NCBI GenBank assembly: GCA_963755435.1 | Contig: CAVWJX010000003.1 | Coordinates: 186,001 to 250,000, forward strand | Direction of reading: 5' to 3' | Source of the DNA: AP-15 sp963755435 | GTDB lineage: Bacteria; Pseudomonadota; Alphaproteobacteria; ATCC43930; CGMCC-115725 | Length of the DNA: 64,000 nucleotides | Shown here: positions 18,342 to 26,585 of the stretch, one piece after another | How the letters are laid out: every line of letters begins with the position of its first letter | Numbering within the stretch: the first letter of the stretch is position 1 | Notes under the pieces: generated by a model | The model's input: the letters and a program-made list of their open reading frames with translations, nothing else | What the model was told of the DNA's origin: nothing | The model's database searches: none | Position numbers and translations under genes: made by a program

Positions 18342-19757
18342 ATGGCCGCACCGCGCACCCTGTTCGACAAGATCTGGGATAGCCATGTCATCGCCCCGCA
18401 GGGCGAGGGCACCTACCTGATCTATATCGACCTGCACCTGATCCACGAAGTCACCACCCCGCAGGCCTTTGAGGGGCTGAAGCTCGCCGGGCGCAAGGTT
18501 CGCCGGCCCGACAGGACGATGGCGGTCGCCGATCACAATATTCCGACGACCAATCGCAGCGCCGGCGCCAGCGGCATCGACGATTTCGATTCGAAACTCC
18601 AGGTCGATACCCTCGAGCGCAATGTGCGCGAATTCGGCGTCCCCTATTTCCCGATCGACAGTCTCGACCAAGGCATCGTCCACGTGATCGGGCCGGAGCA
18701 GGGGCTGAGCCAGCCCGGCATGACCATTGTCTGCGGCGACAGCCACACCGCGACGCATGGCGCGATGGGTGCGCTCGCCTTCGGCATCGGCACCTCCGAG
18801 GTCGAGCACGTGCTGGCGACCCAGACCCTGATCCAGGCGCCGGCCAAGAACATGCTGATCAAGGTCGACGGCGCGCTCGGCGCCGGGGTCAGCGCCAAGG
18901 ACGTGATTCTGGCGATCATCGCCAAGATCGGCACCGCCGGCGGCACCGGCCATGTGTTCGAGTACGCCGGCAGCACCTTCCGCGACATGTCGATGGAAGG
19001 GCGCATGACCGTGTGCAACATGTCGATCGAGGCCGGGGCCCGGGCCGGGCTCGTCGCCCCCGACGACAAGACCATCGCCTATGTCATGGGACGGCGGTAC
19101 GCACCCAAGGGTGCGGCGTGGGAACAGGCGTCGGCCTATTGGCGCACCCTGCCGTCCGATCCGGGCGCGAGCTACGACAAGGAGGCGCATCTCGATGCCG
19201 CCGACATCGCCCCGCACGTCACCTGGGGCACCAACCCGGAGCAGGCGGCGCCGGTCACCGGGCGTGTCCCCGACCCGGCGCAGATCGACGACCCGCTGAG
19301 ACGGGCGGCGGTCGAGCGCGCGTTGCAATACATGCAGCTGAAGCCGAACACCTTACTGACCGACGTCGCGGTCCAGCGCGTCTTTATCGGCTCGTGCACC
19401 AACAGCCGGATCGAGGATCTGCGCGCCGCCGCGGCGATCGCCAAGGGCCGCAGGGTCGCCGACGGCGTGGTAGCGCTGGTCGTGCCGGGCTCGGGCCATG
19501 TGAAGCACCAGGCCGAGGAGGAAGGGCTCGACCGCGTCTTTCTCGAAGCCGGGTTCGAATGGCGAGACGCCGGCTGCTCGATGTGCATGTCGATGAACAA
19601 CGACAAGGCTATGCATGGCGAGCGGGTGGCCACCACCTCGAACCGCAATTTCGAGGGCCGCCAGGGCAAGAACGCCAAATCGCACCTGATGGGCCCGGCC
19701 ATGGCCGCCGCCGCCGCCATCACCGGCAAGCTCAGCGACGTGCGCCAGTTGGGCTAG
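18342..19757 (+). CDS. leuC: 3-isopropylmalate dehydratase, large subunit
   Basis: Encodes 471 residues from the ATG at 18342, which has a strong TAGGAGGG site. With LeuD it isomerises 2- to 3-isopropylmalate in leucine synthesis. This aconitase-family subunit shows the 4Fe-4S ligands in IGSCTNSRIEDLR (Cys352) and GCSMCMSMNND (Cys412, Cys415). Other family segments are TRTLFDKIWD-like start residues, CGDSHTATHGAMGALAFGIG and AGARAGLVAPD. It heads the leucine genes leuC-leuD-leuB behind the ribosomal operon. Confidence 0.96.
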   Translation: MAAPRTLFDKIWDSHVIAPQGEGTYLIYIDLHLIHEVTTPQAFEGLKLAGRKVRRPDRTMAVADHNIPTTNRSAGASGIDDFDSKLQVDTLERNVREFGVPYFPIDSLDQGIVHVIGPEQGLSQPGMTIVCGDSHTATHGAMGALAFGIGTSEVEHVLATQTLIQAPAKNMLIKVDGALGAGVSAKDVILAIIAKIGTAGGTGHVFEYAGSTFRDMSMEGRMTVCNMSIEAGARAGLVAPDDKTIAYVMGRRYAPKGAAWEQASAYWRTLPSDPGASYDKEAHLDAADIAPHVTWGTNPEQAAPVTGRVPDPAQIDDPLRRAAVERALQYMQLKPNTLLTDVAVQRVFIGSCTNSRIEDLRAAAAIAKGRRVADGVVALVVPGSGHVKHQAEEEGLDRVFLEAGFEWRDAGCSMCMSMNNDKAMHGERVATTSNRNFEGRQGKNAKSHLMGPAMAAAAAITGKLSDVRQLG

Positions 19758-19776
19758 GCCGAGCAGAACAATGGTC

Positions 19777-19838
19777 GTCATCCCCGGACTTGTTCCGGGG
19801 ATCCACGTGGGGATGGCCGGGACCCGCCCGGCCATGAC
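19777..19838. repeat. double-hairpin intergenic palindrome (leuC-leuD)
   Basis: Two adjacent hairpins: TCCCCGGA/TCCGGGGA (19781-19801) and ATGGCCGGG/CCCGGCCAT (19813-19835). The whole unit begins GTCAT and ends ATGAC, so its ends are also complementary. This is the style of dispersed palindromic repeats common in alphaproteobacterial genomes. It lies within a likely cotranscribed unit, where it could affect mRNA stability. Confidence 0.8.
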
Positions 19839-19854
19839 CGGAGAACGGATTCAG

Positions 19855-20484
19855 ATGGAAAAATTCACGCAGCTGACCGGCGTCGCCGCACCGCTGCCAA
19901 TTCACAATCTCGACACCGACAAGATCTTTCCCGCGATCTATCTGAAGACGATCAAGCGGACCGGGCTGTCGAAATGGCTGTTCCAGGAAATCCGCTTTCG
20001 GCCCGACGGATCGGAAAACCCGGATTTCGTCCTGAACCAGGCGCCGTACCGCAACGCCAAGATCCTGATCGGCGCGGAGAATTTCGGCTGCGGCTCGAGC
20101 CGCGAGCACGCACCCTGGGCCTTGCTCGATTTCGGCATCCGCTGCGTCATCGCGCCCAGCTTTGCCGACATCTTTTATAACAACTGCTTCAAGAACGGCA
20201 TCTTGCCGATCGCGTTGCCCAAGGAAATCGTCGACGAACTGATGGAAGACGCCAGGAAAGGCGCCAACGCGGTGATGACGATCGACCTCGAAACCCAGAC
20301 GATAACCCGCCCGGACGGGGAAAAGGTCGAGTTCGAGCTCGGCGCGTTTCGCAAGCATTGTCTCCTAAACGGGCTCGACGACATCGGCTTGACCGAGCAG
20401 CAGGGCGAGGAAATCGCCGGCTACGAGGAACGGGCAAAGCTGGCGCGTCCGTGGCAGTCGGGCATGACCCAGCGCGGGACCTAG
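19855..20484 (+). CDS. leuD: 3-isopropylmalate dehydratase, small subunit
   Basis: Encodes 209 residues from the ATG at 19855 (MEKFTQLTGVAAPLP). It forms the swivelling domain of isopropylmalate isomerase with LeuC. Family segments are NLDTDKIFPAIYLKTIKRTG, ENFGCGSSREHAPWALLDFG and SFADIFYNNCFKNGILPI. It is separated from leuC by the palindrome at 19777-19838 and from leuB by another at 20514-20539. Confidence 0.96.
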   Translation: MEKFTQLTGVAAPLPIHNLDTDKIFPAIYLKTIKRTGLSKWLFQEIRFRPDGSENPDFVLNQAPYRNAKILIGAENFGCGSSREHAPWALLDFGIRCVIAPSFADIFYNNCFKNGILPIALPKEIVDELMEDARKGANAVMTIDLETQTITRPDGEKVEFELGAFRKHCLLNGLDDIGLTEQQGEEIAGYEERAKLARPWQSGMTQRGT

Positions 20485-20513
20485 GCTGCTGCCGGCCTGA
20501 CGTTTCATTTTTC

Positions 20514-20539
20514 GTCATGGCCGGGCTCGTCCCGGCCAT
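20514..20539. repeat. single-hairpin intergenic palindrome (leuD-leuB)
   Basis: GTCATGGCCGGG and CCCGGCCAT form a hairpin with a short CTCGT loop. It matches one half of the element at 19777-19838, in the gap ahead of leuB. Confidence 0.75.
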
Positions 20540-20594
20540 CCACGCGGCTCCCCGGGTCCAGGCTCGGGCGGGACGCTCGCACGGGATCTGAGCG

Positions 20595-21713
20595 ATGAGC
20601 GAAACTCATTCCAATCGCAAGGTTCTGGTCCTGCCCGGCGACGGCATCGGCCCGGAGATCATGCGCGAGGTTTTGCGCGTCGCCGAATTTTTCGATCGCC
20701 GCCGTATCGCCAGCTTCGAAATCACCGAAGGGCTGGTCGGCGGTGCGGCTTACGACGCCGACGGCGTACCGCTGACCGACCGCACGCTCGAACAGGCGAT
20801 GCTGAGCGACGCCGTGCTGTTCGGCTCGGTCGGCGGCCCGAAATGGGAGGCTTTGCCGTTCGAGCTGCGTCCCGAGCGCGGCCTGCTGCGGCTGCGCAAG
20901 GAAATGGACCTGTTCGCCAATCTGCGCCCGGCGGTGGTGTTCGAGGCGCTCGCCGACGCGTCGAGCCTGAAGCGCGAGCTGGTCGCTGGGCTCGATCTGA
21001 TGATCGTGCGCGAATTGACCGGCGGCATCTATTTCGGCGACCCGCGCGGGGTCGAGCGGATGCCCGACGGCAGCCGCCGCGGCATCAATACCGAGGTCTA
21101 CACCGAAGCCGAGATCGAGCGTGTGGTCCGCGTCGCCTGCGAGCTAGCGAAAAAACGCCAAGGCCGGGTGTGCGAAGTCGACAAGGCCAACGTCATGGAA
21201 TCGGGCGGGCTGTGGCGCGAGGTGGCGCAGCGGGTGCGCGACGCCGATTACCCGGATGTCGAGCTCACCTTCATGTACGCCGACAATTGCGCGATGCAGC
21301 TGGTGCGCAACCCCAAGCAGTTCGACGTGATCGTCACCAGCAACCTGTTCGGCGACCTCTTATCGGATTGCGCAGCGATGCTGACCGGCTCGCTCGGCAT
21401 GCTGCCCTCGGCCTCGCTCGGCGCCGCCGACCCGGCCGGCCGGCGCAAGGCGCTCTACGAGCCGGTGCACGGCAGCGCGCCGGACATCGCCGGCCGGGGC
21501 GTAGCCAATCCGCTGGCCTCGATCTTATCCTTCGCGATGATGCTGCGCTATTCGTTCGACCTCTCCGAGGCGGCCGACCTGGTCGAGAACGCGGTGCGCC
21601 GCGCGCTCGCCTCCGGGGCGCGCACCGGCGACATCGCCGGCCCCGGCATCGCCGGCCTTTCGACACGGGGCATGGGCGAGGCGGTCCTGCGCGAACTCGA
21701 AAAAGCCGTTTAG
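20595..21713 (+). CDS. leuB: 3-isopropylmalate dehydrogenase
   Basis: Encodes 372 residues. It oxidises and decarboxylates 3-isopropylmalate with NAD in leucine synthesis. Seen are VLPGDGIGPEIMREVLRV, the substrate segment RPERGLLRLRKEMDLFANLR, LTGGIYFGDPRG, the metal-binding SNLFGDLLSDCAAMLTGSLG and the NAD-binding YEPVHGSAPDIAG. Length and motifs are typical. The usual downstream partner asd (aspartate-semialdehyde dehydrogenase) is not next. Confidence 0.97.
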   Translation: MSETHSNRKVLVLPGDGIGPEIMREVLRVAEFFDRRRIASFEITEGLVGGAAYDADGVPLTDRTLEQAMLSDAVLFGSVGGPKWEALPFELRPERGLLRLRKEMDLFANLRPAVVFEALADASSLKRELVAGLDLMIVRELTGGIYFGDPRGVERMPDGSRRGINTEVYTEAEIERVVRVACELAKKRQGRVCEVDKANVMESGGLWREVAQRVRDADYPDVELTFMYADNCAMQLVRNPKQFDVIVTSNLFGDLLSDCAAMLTGSLGMLPSASLGAADPAGRRKALYEPVHGSAPDIAGRGVANPLASILSFAMMLRYSFDLSEAADLVENAVRRALASGARTGDIAGPGIAGLSTRGMGEAVLRELEKAV

Positions 21714-21758
21714 CCGCGCTCGACGCGCCGGCGGGCGCTCGGAACAAGGAGGATACCG

Positions 21759-22754
21759 ATGCACAAACGCACCCTCGGACGCACCGGGATCGAGGTGTCG
21801 ATCCTCGGCTTTGGCTGCGGCGCGGTCGGCGGGCTGATGGTCAAGGGCAGCGCCGCCGATCAGGAACGGGCGGTGGCGCGCGCGCTCGAGCTCGGCATCA
21901 ACTATTTCGACACCGCGGCGATGTACGGCAACGGCGAATCCGAGCGCAACCTCGGGCATGTGCTGAGGAGCCTCAAGCCCGAGCTCACCCTCGGCACCAA
22001 GGTGCGGGTCCCGGCCGCGGAGCGCGGCAATATCGGCGCCGCGGTGACCGCCTCGTTGGAAGCGAGCCTGCAGCGGCTGCAGCGCGACCATGTCGACCTG
22101 TTCCAATTGCACAACCATGTCATGGCGGGTGGCAGCGGCGCCGATTTGACCCCGCAGATCGTGCTCGACGAGGTGGTCCCGGCGTTCGAGCGGCTGCGCC
22201 GGCAGGGCAAGACCCGCTTTTTCGGCATCACCGCGGTCGGTGACACGGCGGCCTTGCACCGGGTGGTCGACGCGCGCGCCTTCGACACCGCGCAGGTCAG
22301 CTACAACCTGCTCAACCCGAGCGCCGGCGCCGCCGTTGCCCCCGGCTATCCGGCGCATGATTTCGCCAATCTGTTGGCGCATACCAAAGCCGCCGATATG
22401 GGGGCCATCGCGATCCGGGTGCTCGCCGCCGGCGCGCTGAGCGGCAGCGAAGAGCGGCATCCGCTGGGCTCGCCCAGGGTCGAGCCGATCGGCTCGGGCC
22501 GCGACTACCGGATCGATGTCGAGCGCGCCCGCCGGCTCGAGCCGCTGGTGCGGGAAGGATTTGCCGGCAGTCTTGTCGAGGCGGCGATCCGGTTCGTCAT
22601 CGCCAATGAGGCGGTGTCGACCGCCCTTGTCGGCTACTCGACCCTGGAGCAGCTCGAGACCGCCGCCGCCGCGGTGGAAAAGGGGCCGCTGCCACCGGCC
22701 GCACTCGAGCGCCTGAAAGCCTTGCACGAGAGCTTTGTCGGCGAGCCCCGTTGA
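21759..22754 (+). CDS. aldo/keto reductase
   Basis: Encodes 331 residues. The AKR catalytic tetrad is visible: Asp51 and Tyr56 in NYFDTAAMYGNGESERNLG, Lys81 in LGTKVRV and His118 in LFQLHNHVM. These (beta/alpha)8 enzymes reduce aldehydes or ketones with NADPH in the cytoplasm. The first line HKRTLGRTGIEVSILGFGC is typical of the bacterial single-domain group. The ATG follows AAGGAGG. The substrate is not predictable. It trails the leucine genes by 45 bases. Confidence 0.93.
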   Translation: MHKRTLGRTGIEVSILGFGCGAVGGLMVKGSAADQERAVARALELGINYFDTAAMYGNGESERNLGHVLRSLKPELTLGTKVRVPAAERGNIGAAVTASLEASLQRLQRDHVDLFQLHNHVMAGGSGADLTPQIVLDEVVPAFERLRRQGKTRFFGITAVGDTAALHRVVDARAFDTAQVSYNLLNPSAGAAVAPGYPAHDFANLLAHTKAADMGAIAIRVLAAGALSGSEERHPLGSPRVEPIGSGRDYRIDVERARRLEPLVREGFAGSLVEAAIRFVIANEAVSTALVGYSTLEQLETAAAAVEKGPLPPAALERLKALHESFVGEPR

Positions 22755-23100
22755 TCGGAGCTTCTGCGTCGCGCTCACCCGGATAGCACCTTCGTGGCAG
22801 ATCGGCGGGCCGCGGACTGGATTGGGGGAACTCGATCGGTCCACCGGCGTTGTGCGCCATCAGACGGGTTACCGGGTGGCCTATGAACAGTTTCGAAAAC
22901 CGGCTGGCGGCGACGGGTTTGCGCCCGGCCCGGCCCCCCGCAGAATGCTGGCGGGTCGAGCGAGTAGGAGCGCCGCGGCGCCTGCCGGGGAAATGGAACA
23001 CCGATTTGGCGCAGCGCCGGATCTTGTCGATCTGGCTTGGTCGGCTGAGTGAGCGGAACGAGCCGGCGGCATACCGGATCCGGCGTGTCGGCGACAGCGA
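22755..23100. other. intergenic region between convergent genes
   Basis: A 346-base stretch between the ends of the aldo/keto reductase (plus) and the HExxH protein (minus). No coding signature, promoter need or strong T-tailed hairpin was seen. Confidence 0.4.
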
Positions 23101-23724
23101 CTAAGTCGGGGCGGCGCGCCACCGCCCGAGCGTCGATAATGGCGGCCGGTCGAGCGGCCCGCGCCGGCGCAGCACGGCCAGCACCCGGGTGAAATGGCCG
23201 GCGGCGCCCCGGTCGAGGCCTTCGAGCCAGTTCTGGTCGAGAAACGAGGCGAGCGCCGGCTGGCCGAGTGCGGTTTCCCAAAGGATGCCTAATAGCGAGG
23301 CCGCGGCTTCGTCCGCCTCGCGCGCCAGTGGCGGCAGCACCGCCGCACATTCGGCGGCTGCGCGGTCGATCGTGTCCGGTCCCGGACCCAGGCCGAAATC
23401 GATGAGGCCGCGGCGTTCGGGCGGGGCCAGCACGAAATGCGCGACTTCGTGCAGGATGACGTACGCCTCGGTCGCCCCGTCGAGTGCCGTTCCATCCCAA
23501 TTGAACCGGCAGCCCGTGCCGACCCGGTGCACCGGTACGCCAAATTGCCGGGCAAGCGCCAATGCCTGCAAACGATGCCGCTCAGCCGGCGGCCCGGCGG
23601 CGCGGTCGGGCCCGGTCTTACGAATCTGCCCGAAGAATTGGCGCGTCTGCGCATCCCCGAGGCCCGCCTCGAAGCGGTCGAGGGCGGCGGTGAGTTCGTC
23701 GCGGGCAATCGGCGTCAGAATCAT
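23101..23724 (-). CDS. HExxH-motif protein resembling elongation factor P hydroxylase (EpmC/YfcM)
   Basis: Encodes 207 residues. The centre reads YVILHEVAHFVLAPPERRGL followed by IDFGLGPGPD. This layout (HExxH, a basic turn, then a [VI]DFG segment and a Pro-Asp) resembles my recollection of the core of EpmC, the non-haem iron enzyme that hydroxylates modified EF-P. Most of the N- and C-terminal sequence does not look familiar. No signal peptide is seen, so it should be cytoplasmic. Alternatives are an uncharacterised zincin. No efp, epmA or epmB is in the window. The call rests on local motif similarity only. Confidence 0.55.
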   Translation of the reverse strand: MILTPIARDELTAALDRFEAGLGDAQTRQFFGQIRKTGPDRAAGPPAERHRLQALALARQFGVPVHRVGTGCRFNWDGTALDGATEAYVILHEVAHFVLAPPERRGLIDFGLGPGPDTIDRAAAECAAVLPPLAREADEAAASLLGILWETALGQPALASFLDQNWLEGLDRGAAGHFTRVLAVLRRRGPLDRPPLSTLGRWRAAPT

Positions 23725-23769
23725 GGCAGGTGGCTGGTCAAGTCTCGTGCGGGGCTTATTAATGCGAGC

Positions 23770-24621
23770 CTAGCTGGGCTTGCCAGGTTTCGGCGGGATC
23801 TTCGCCTTGGCGCCCTCGCCCGAGGTCTGCCGATAGACCAATTCGGCGATCTTCAGCAGCGTCTTGCGGTCGGCTTTGGCGGCCAGCGCATAGCCAAAGC
23901 CTTGGTCGGACCAATAAAACGCACCGATGCCATTTTTTTCGCTGTAGCGGAAGGCGGTTTCGCCGCCGATGCCGGTGCGCAGATACAGGGTCAGGCGATC
24001 CTTGCCGTTCTGGTACATGAACTGCGCTGCCGCGCCAATTTCAGCGGGCAGCAGCCGTCCGCCCATCAGCTGGAAACCGGCCGCGGTCAGATCGGGCACG
24101 ATCAGCTTCCGGCCGAGGCGCTTGGACAGCCAGGTGACCAGATGCGCTTCCTGGCTGACATCGACCTCGACCGGGTGACGAACCTCGACCGAGAAGACCC
24201 GGTACGCCGAGATCGCATCGGCGGTGATCGTCCGGGCGGCGGAGGGGGCGGTTTCGGTCGAGGGCAGCAGCGCCATGGTCATATCGCGGGCGGCCCAGCC
24301 GCCGACCCCGCCGGCGATGATCAAGGCCGCGGCGGCGGCAATCTGAGTGAAGCGCTGACGCCGCCGCCGGCGCTGCTCGGCCAGCAGGCGCGCCACCCGC
24401 AGGCGCGCCGGAATTGGGCCGGCGGTCTCGGTGGCAAGGGCCGCGCGCAGCGATTGCTGCTGCTCGGCATATTGCTGCAGCCGCGCTCGGGTCTCGGGGT
24501 GGGCGGCCAGATAGGCATCGATCTCAGCGACGCGCTCAGCCGGCAGGCGGCCATCGAGGCGCGCGTGCAGCTCGCTTTCATCGACCGCGCCGGCCTCGAA
24601 CGTGCCAGGTGGTGTGCTCAT
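23770..24621 (-). CDS. anti-sigma factor, transmembrane
   Basis: Encodes 283 residues. The N-terminal part (to about 80) has the pattern of an anti-sigma domain (ELHARLDGRLPAERVAEIDA, then HPETRARLQQYAEQQQ). It is followed by an Arg-rich stop and one membrane helix (FTQIAAAAALIIAGGVGGW, about 91-109). The periplasmic domain has VEVDVSQEAHLVTWLSKRLG and PDLTAAGFQLMGGRLLP, as in RsiW/ChrR-type anti-sigma proteins of ECF pairs. No zinc-binding Cys pair is seen. Its ATG overlaps the sigma-factor stop (ATGA), the usual sign of a coupled pair. The signal sensed is unknown. Confidence 0.85.
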   Translation of the reverse strand: MSTPPGTFEAGAVDESELHARLDGRLPAERVAEIDAYLAAHPETRARLQQYAEQQQSLRAALATETAGPIPARLRVARLLAEQRRRRRQRFTQIAAAAALIIAGGVGGWAARDMTMALLPSTETAPSAARTITADAISAYRVFSVEVRHPVEVDVSQEAHLVTWLSKRLGRKLIVPDLTAAGFQLMGGRLLPAEIGAAAQFMYQNGKDRLTLYLRTGIGGETAFRYSEKNGIGAFYWSDQGFGYALAAKADRKTLLKIAELVYRQTSGEGAKAKIPPKPGKPS

Positions 24622-25160
24622 GTCGCCGTCCGCGGTGGCTGGCCGCGCCGGGCGGCGGGGCTCCGCCCGGGGTCTGCGTCGAGCAATTGGCGCAGGCGTT
24701 CGCGGGCGCGTGACAGCCGCGACATCACCGTGCCGATCGGCACGCCCAGCACGCGCGCCGCCTCGTCATAGGACAGATCCTCGATCGCGACCAGCAACAG
24801 CACCGAGCGCTGCTCCTGCGGCAAGGCGGCAACGGCCCGCAACAAATCGCGATGCTCGAGCGCCTGGTCCTGTCCGCCCTTGACGCGCGGCAGCTCGGCT
24901 TCGACCGCCTCGGTCAGCTCGTCATGCGTCCCCCGTCGCTTGCGGCGCTGCTGGTCGCTGAGAAAGCGATGGTAGAGAATGGTGTAGAGCCAGCTGCGCA
25001 AATCTCCCTCAGCGCGGCGCAGATGCCATCGCGACAGCGCCCGCTCGAGACAGTCCTGGACCAGATCGTCGGCATGCTCGCGGTCGCCGCGCAGCAAGGC
25101 GCAGGCGAAACGGCGCAAGCCCGGTATCTGCGCTTCAATCAGGGCGGCCTCTACCGGCAT
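24618..25160 (-). CDS. ECF-type RNA polymerase sigma factor
   Basis: Encodes 180 residues from the ATG at 25160, which has an AGGGAAGG site. Region 2 is visible as ADDLVQDCLERALSRWHLR and WLYTILYHRFLSDQQRR. Region 4 follows as LPQEQRSVLLLVAIEDLSYD and GVPIGTVMSRLSRARERLR. Short two-domain sigma factors of this kind direct polymerase to stress or envelope promoters and are held by a cognate anti-sigma factor, here the overlapping downstream gene. A GGAATAA-like -35 candidate lies upstream (see the gap entry). Confidence 0.93.
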   Translation of the reverse strand: MPVEAALIEAQIPGLRRFACALLRGDREHADDLVQDCLERALSRWHLRRAEGDLRSWLYTILYHRFLSDQQRRKRRGTHDELTEAVEAELPRVKGGQDQALEHRDLLRAVAALPQEQRSVLLLVAIEDLSYDEAARVLGVPIGTVMSRLSRARERLRQLLDADPGRSPAARRGQPPRTAT

Positions 25161-25599
25161 CGCCTTCCCTGGCAACAAGCCGCTGACGTGGCGCCGCACC
25201 AGCGGGCGCGCTGCCGGCAACAGTCGCGGTTCGCGCGACAGGCCGGGTGCGGGTTCGAGCAACATTATCGGTGCACAGCAGGCAACCAGCAATACCAATC
25301 CTGTTACAGTCGGAGGCTCTTTTGGGTCAACACGCGCTCTGTCGCCACTCTGTAGGACTTCACCGAGGCCGGTTTATTCCATTTGAAAGCAGTCGGCGCC
25401 GAACTCTGTTTATCCCGCGCCGCGCCGCTTGTTTAGTCTTGCTCGTTCCCTTTGCCTTGCCGCCCGCCGCCGGTGTTGCGTCCCGGTCGCCGCGCGCATA
25501 TCGCCGGCTTATGGCAATGCTTCCCGGCGCCCCGCTATCGGTATAGGGGCGGCCAGGCTGACGCGGGCGGCGGGTCGGCCGCTCAGTATCGCTGCCGGC
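25161..25599. other. intergenic region upstream of the sigma factor
   Basis: A 439-base stretch between the sigma-factor start and the end of the minus-strand SDR. On the minus strand GGAATAAACC at 25380-25371 resembles -35 elements of some ECF promoters and could mark autoregulation about 200 bases upstream of the sigma-factor ATG. The matching -10 is unclear, so this is weak. No gene is recognised. Confidence 0.35.
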
Positions 25600-26505
25600 T
25601 CACAGGCCGACAAGGCGCGCGCTCTCGTCCCACAAGCGGCGGGCGAGATCATCGTCGAGCGCTGCCGGGTCCGGTCGCTCGAGCGCCCGACCGACGACAT
25701 AGCCGCCGTGGAACGGCGCCGGGTCCGGCACCGTCGCCAGAAACAGCGATGTCTCGGCGCCCTTTTCGGGGCTGACCATGAACGGCTTCATCAGCCGCCA
25801 GCCGAGTTCGACCAGGCCGCCGCGCTGCGCGAGCCCGGTCGCGACCACGCCCGGATGCAAAGAGATCGCGAACACCCCGGTGCCCCGGAGCCGCGCCGCC
25901 AGCTCGCGGGTGAACAGCATGTTGCACAGTTTGGAGCGGCCATAGGCTTTGAGCATGGTCCAGTCCCGCGGCCCGGCGATGGTGGTCGGATCGACGCGGT
26001 TGCCGCGATGGGCGCGCGAGGCGACGGTCACGATCCGCGCCGATCGGCCATTTGCGGCGGCCGTGGCCTTCAGCCGATCGAGCAGTAAATTGGTCAGCAG
26101 AAACGGGGCTAGATGATTGACCGCGAAGGTCAGCTCGTACCCGTCTGCCGACCGCTGGAATTTGGGCGAAAACAGTCCGGCATTGTTGACCAGCACATCG
26201 AGCCGGTCGTGCCCGGCCAGGATCTCGGCGGCGAGCCGGCGGATTTCGGCCAACGAGGCGAAATCGGCGAGTGCCGTCTCGAGCTGCGCCGACCTGACCC
26301 GGTCGCTGACGAAGCGGCGCGCCGCCTCGGTGCGGTCGCGGTCGCGGCCGACCATGACCACCCGCATGCCGGTCCGCGCGAGACCGAGCGCCGTATAGAG
26401 CCCGATCCCGGCGCTCGCGCCGGTAACGATCCCGATCCGCTCGGTTGCGCTGTTCGCCACCTTTGGGTCATCCCGCTCCGATGCGTCACGCTCATTTGCC
26501 CTCAC
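25600..26505 (-). CDS. short-chain dehydrogenase/reductase, retinol dehydrogenase-like
   Basis: Encodes 301 residues from a GTG at 26505; a start near codon 16 (VANSATERIG) is also possible. The Rossmann motif is GIVTGASAGIGLYTALG, with VLVNNAGLFSP and the catalytic YGRSK (Tyr-x3-Lys). The sequence pattern (SLHPGVVATGLAQRGG, ISP-like PEKGAETSLFLAT) matches the RDH/WW-oxidoreductase-like branch of SDR enzymes. NADP-dependent oxidoreductase of unknown substrate. Confidence 0.88.
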   Translation of the reverse strand: MRANERDASERDDPKVANSATERIGIVTGASAGIGLYTALGLARTGMRVVMVGRDRDRTEAARRFVSDRVRSAQLETALADFASLAEIRRLAAEILAGHDRLDVLVNNAGLFSPKFQRSADGYELTFAVNHLAPFLLTNLLLDRLKATAAANGRSARIVTVASRAHRGNRVDPTTIAGPRDWTMLKAYGRSKLCNMLFTRELAARLRGTGVFAISLHPGVVATGLAQRGGLVELGWRLMKPFMVSPEKGAETSLFLATVPDPAPFHGGYVVGRALERPDPAALDDDLARRLWDESARLVGL

Positions 26506-26585
26506 CTCGTCCCTCTCCCTTGCATTGCATTGCGGGAGAGCGGAACCGTCGCGTCAGCGGCGGGTGGGGGCCTCGACGCAGGACG

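Noticed and set aside
18256..20539. CRISPR-like array among repeats near the leucine genes
   Set aside because: The repeats are directly tandem or palindromic with no unique spacers of regular length and no cas genes.
22775..23500. Minus-strand open frame overlapping the EpmC-like gene
   Set aside because: It is a different frame of the same DNA with low-complexity Arg/Pro content; the frame at 23101-23724 carries the HExxH motif.
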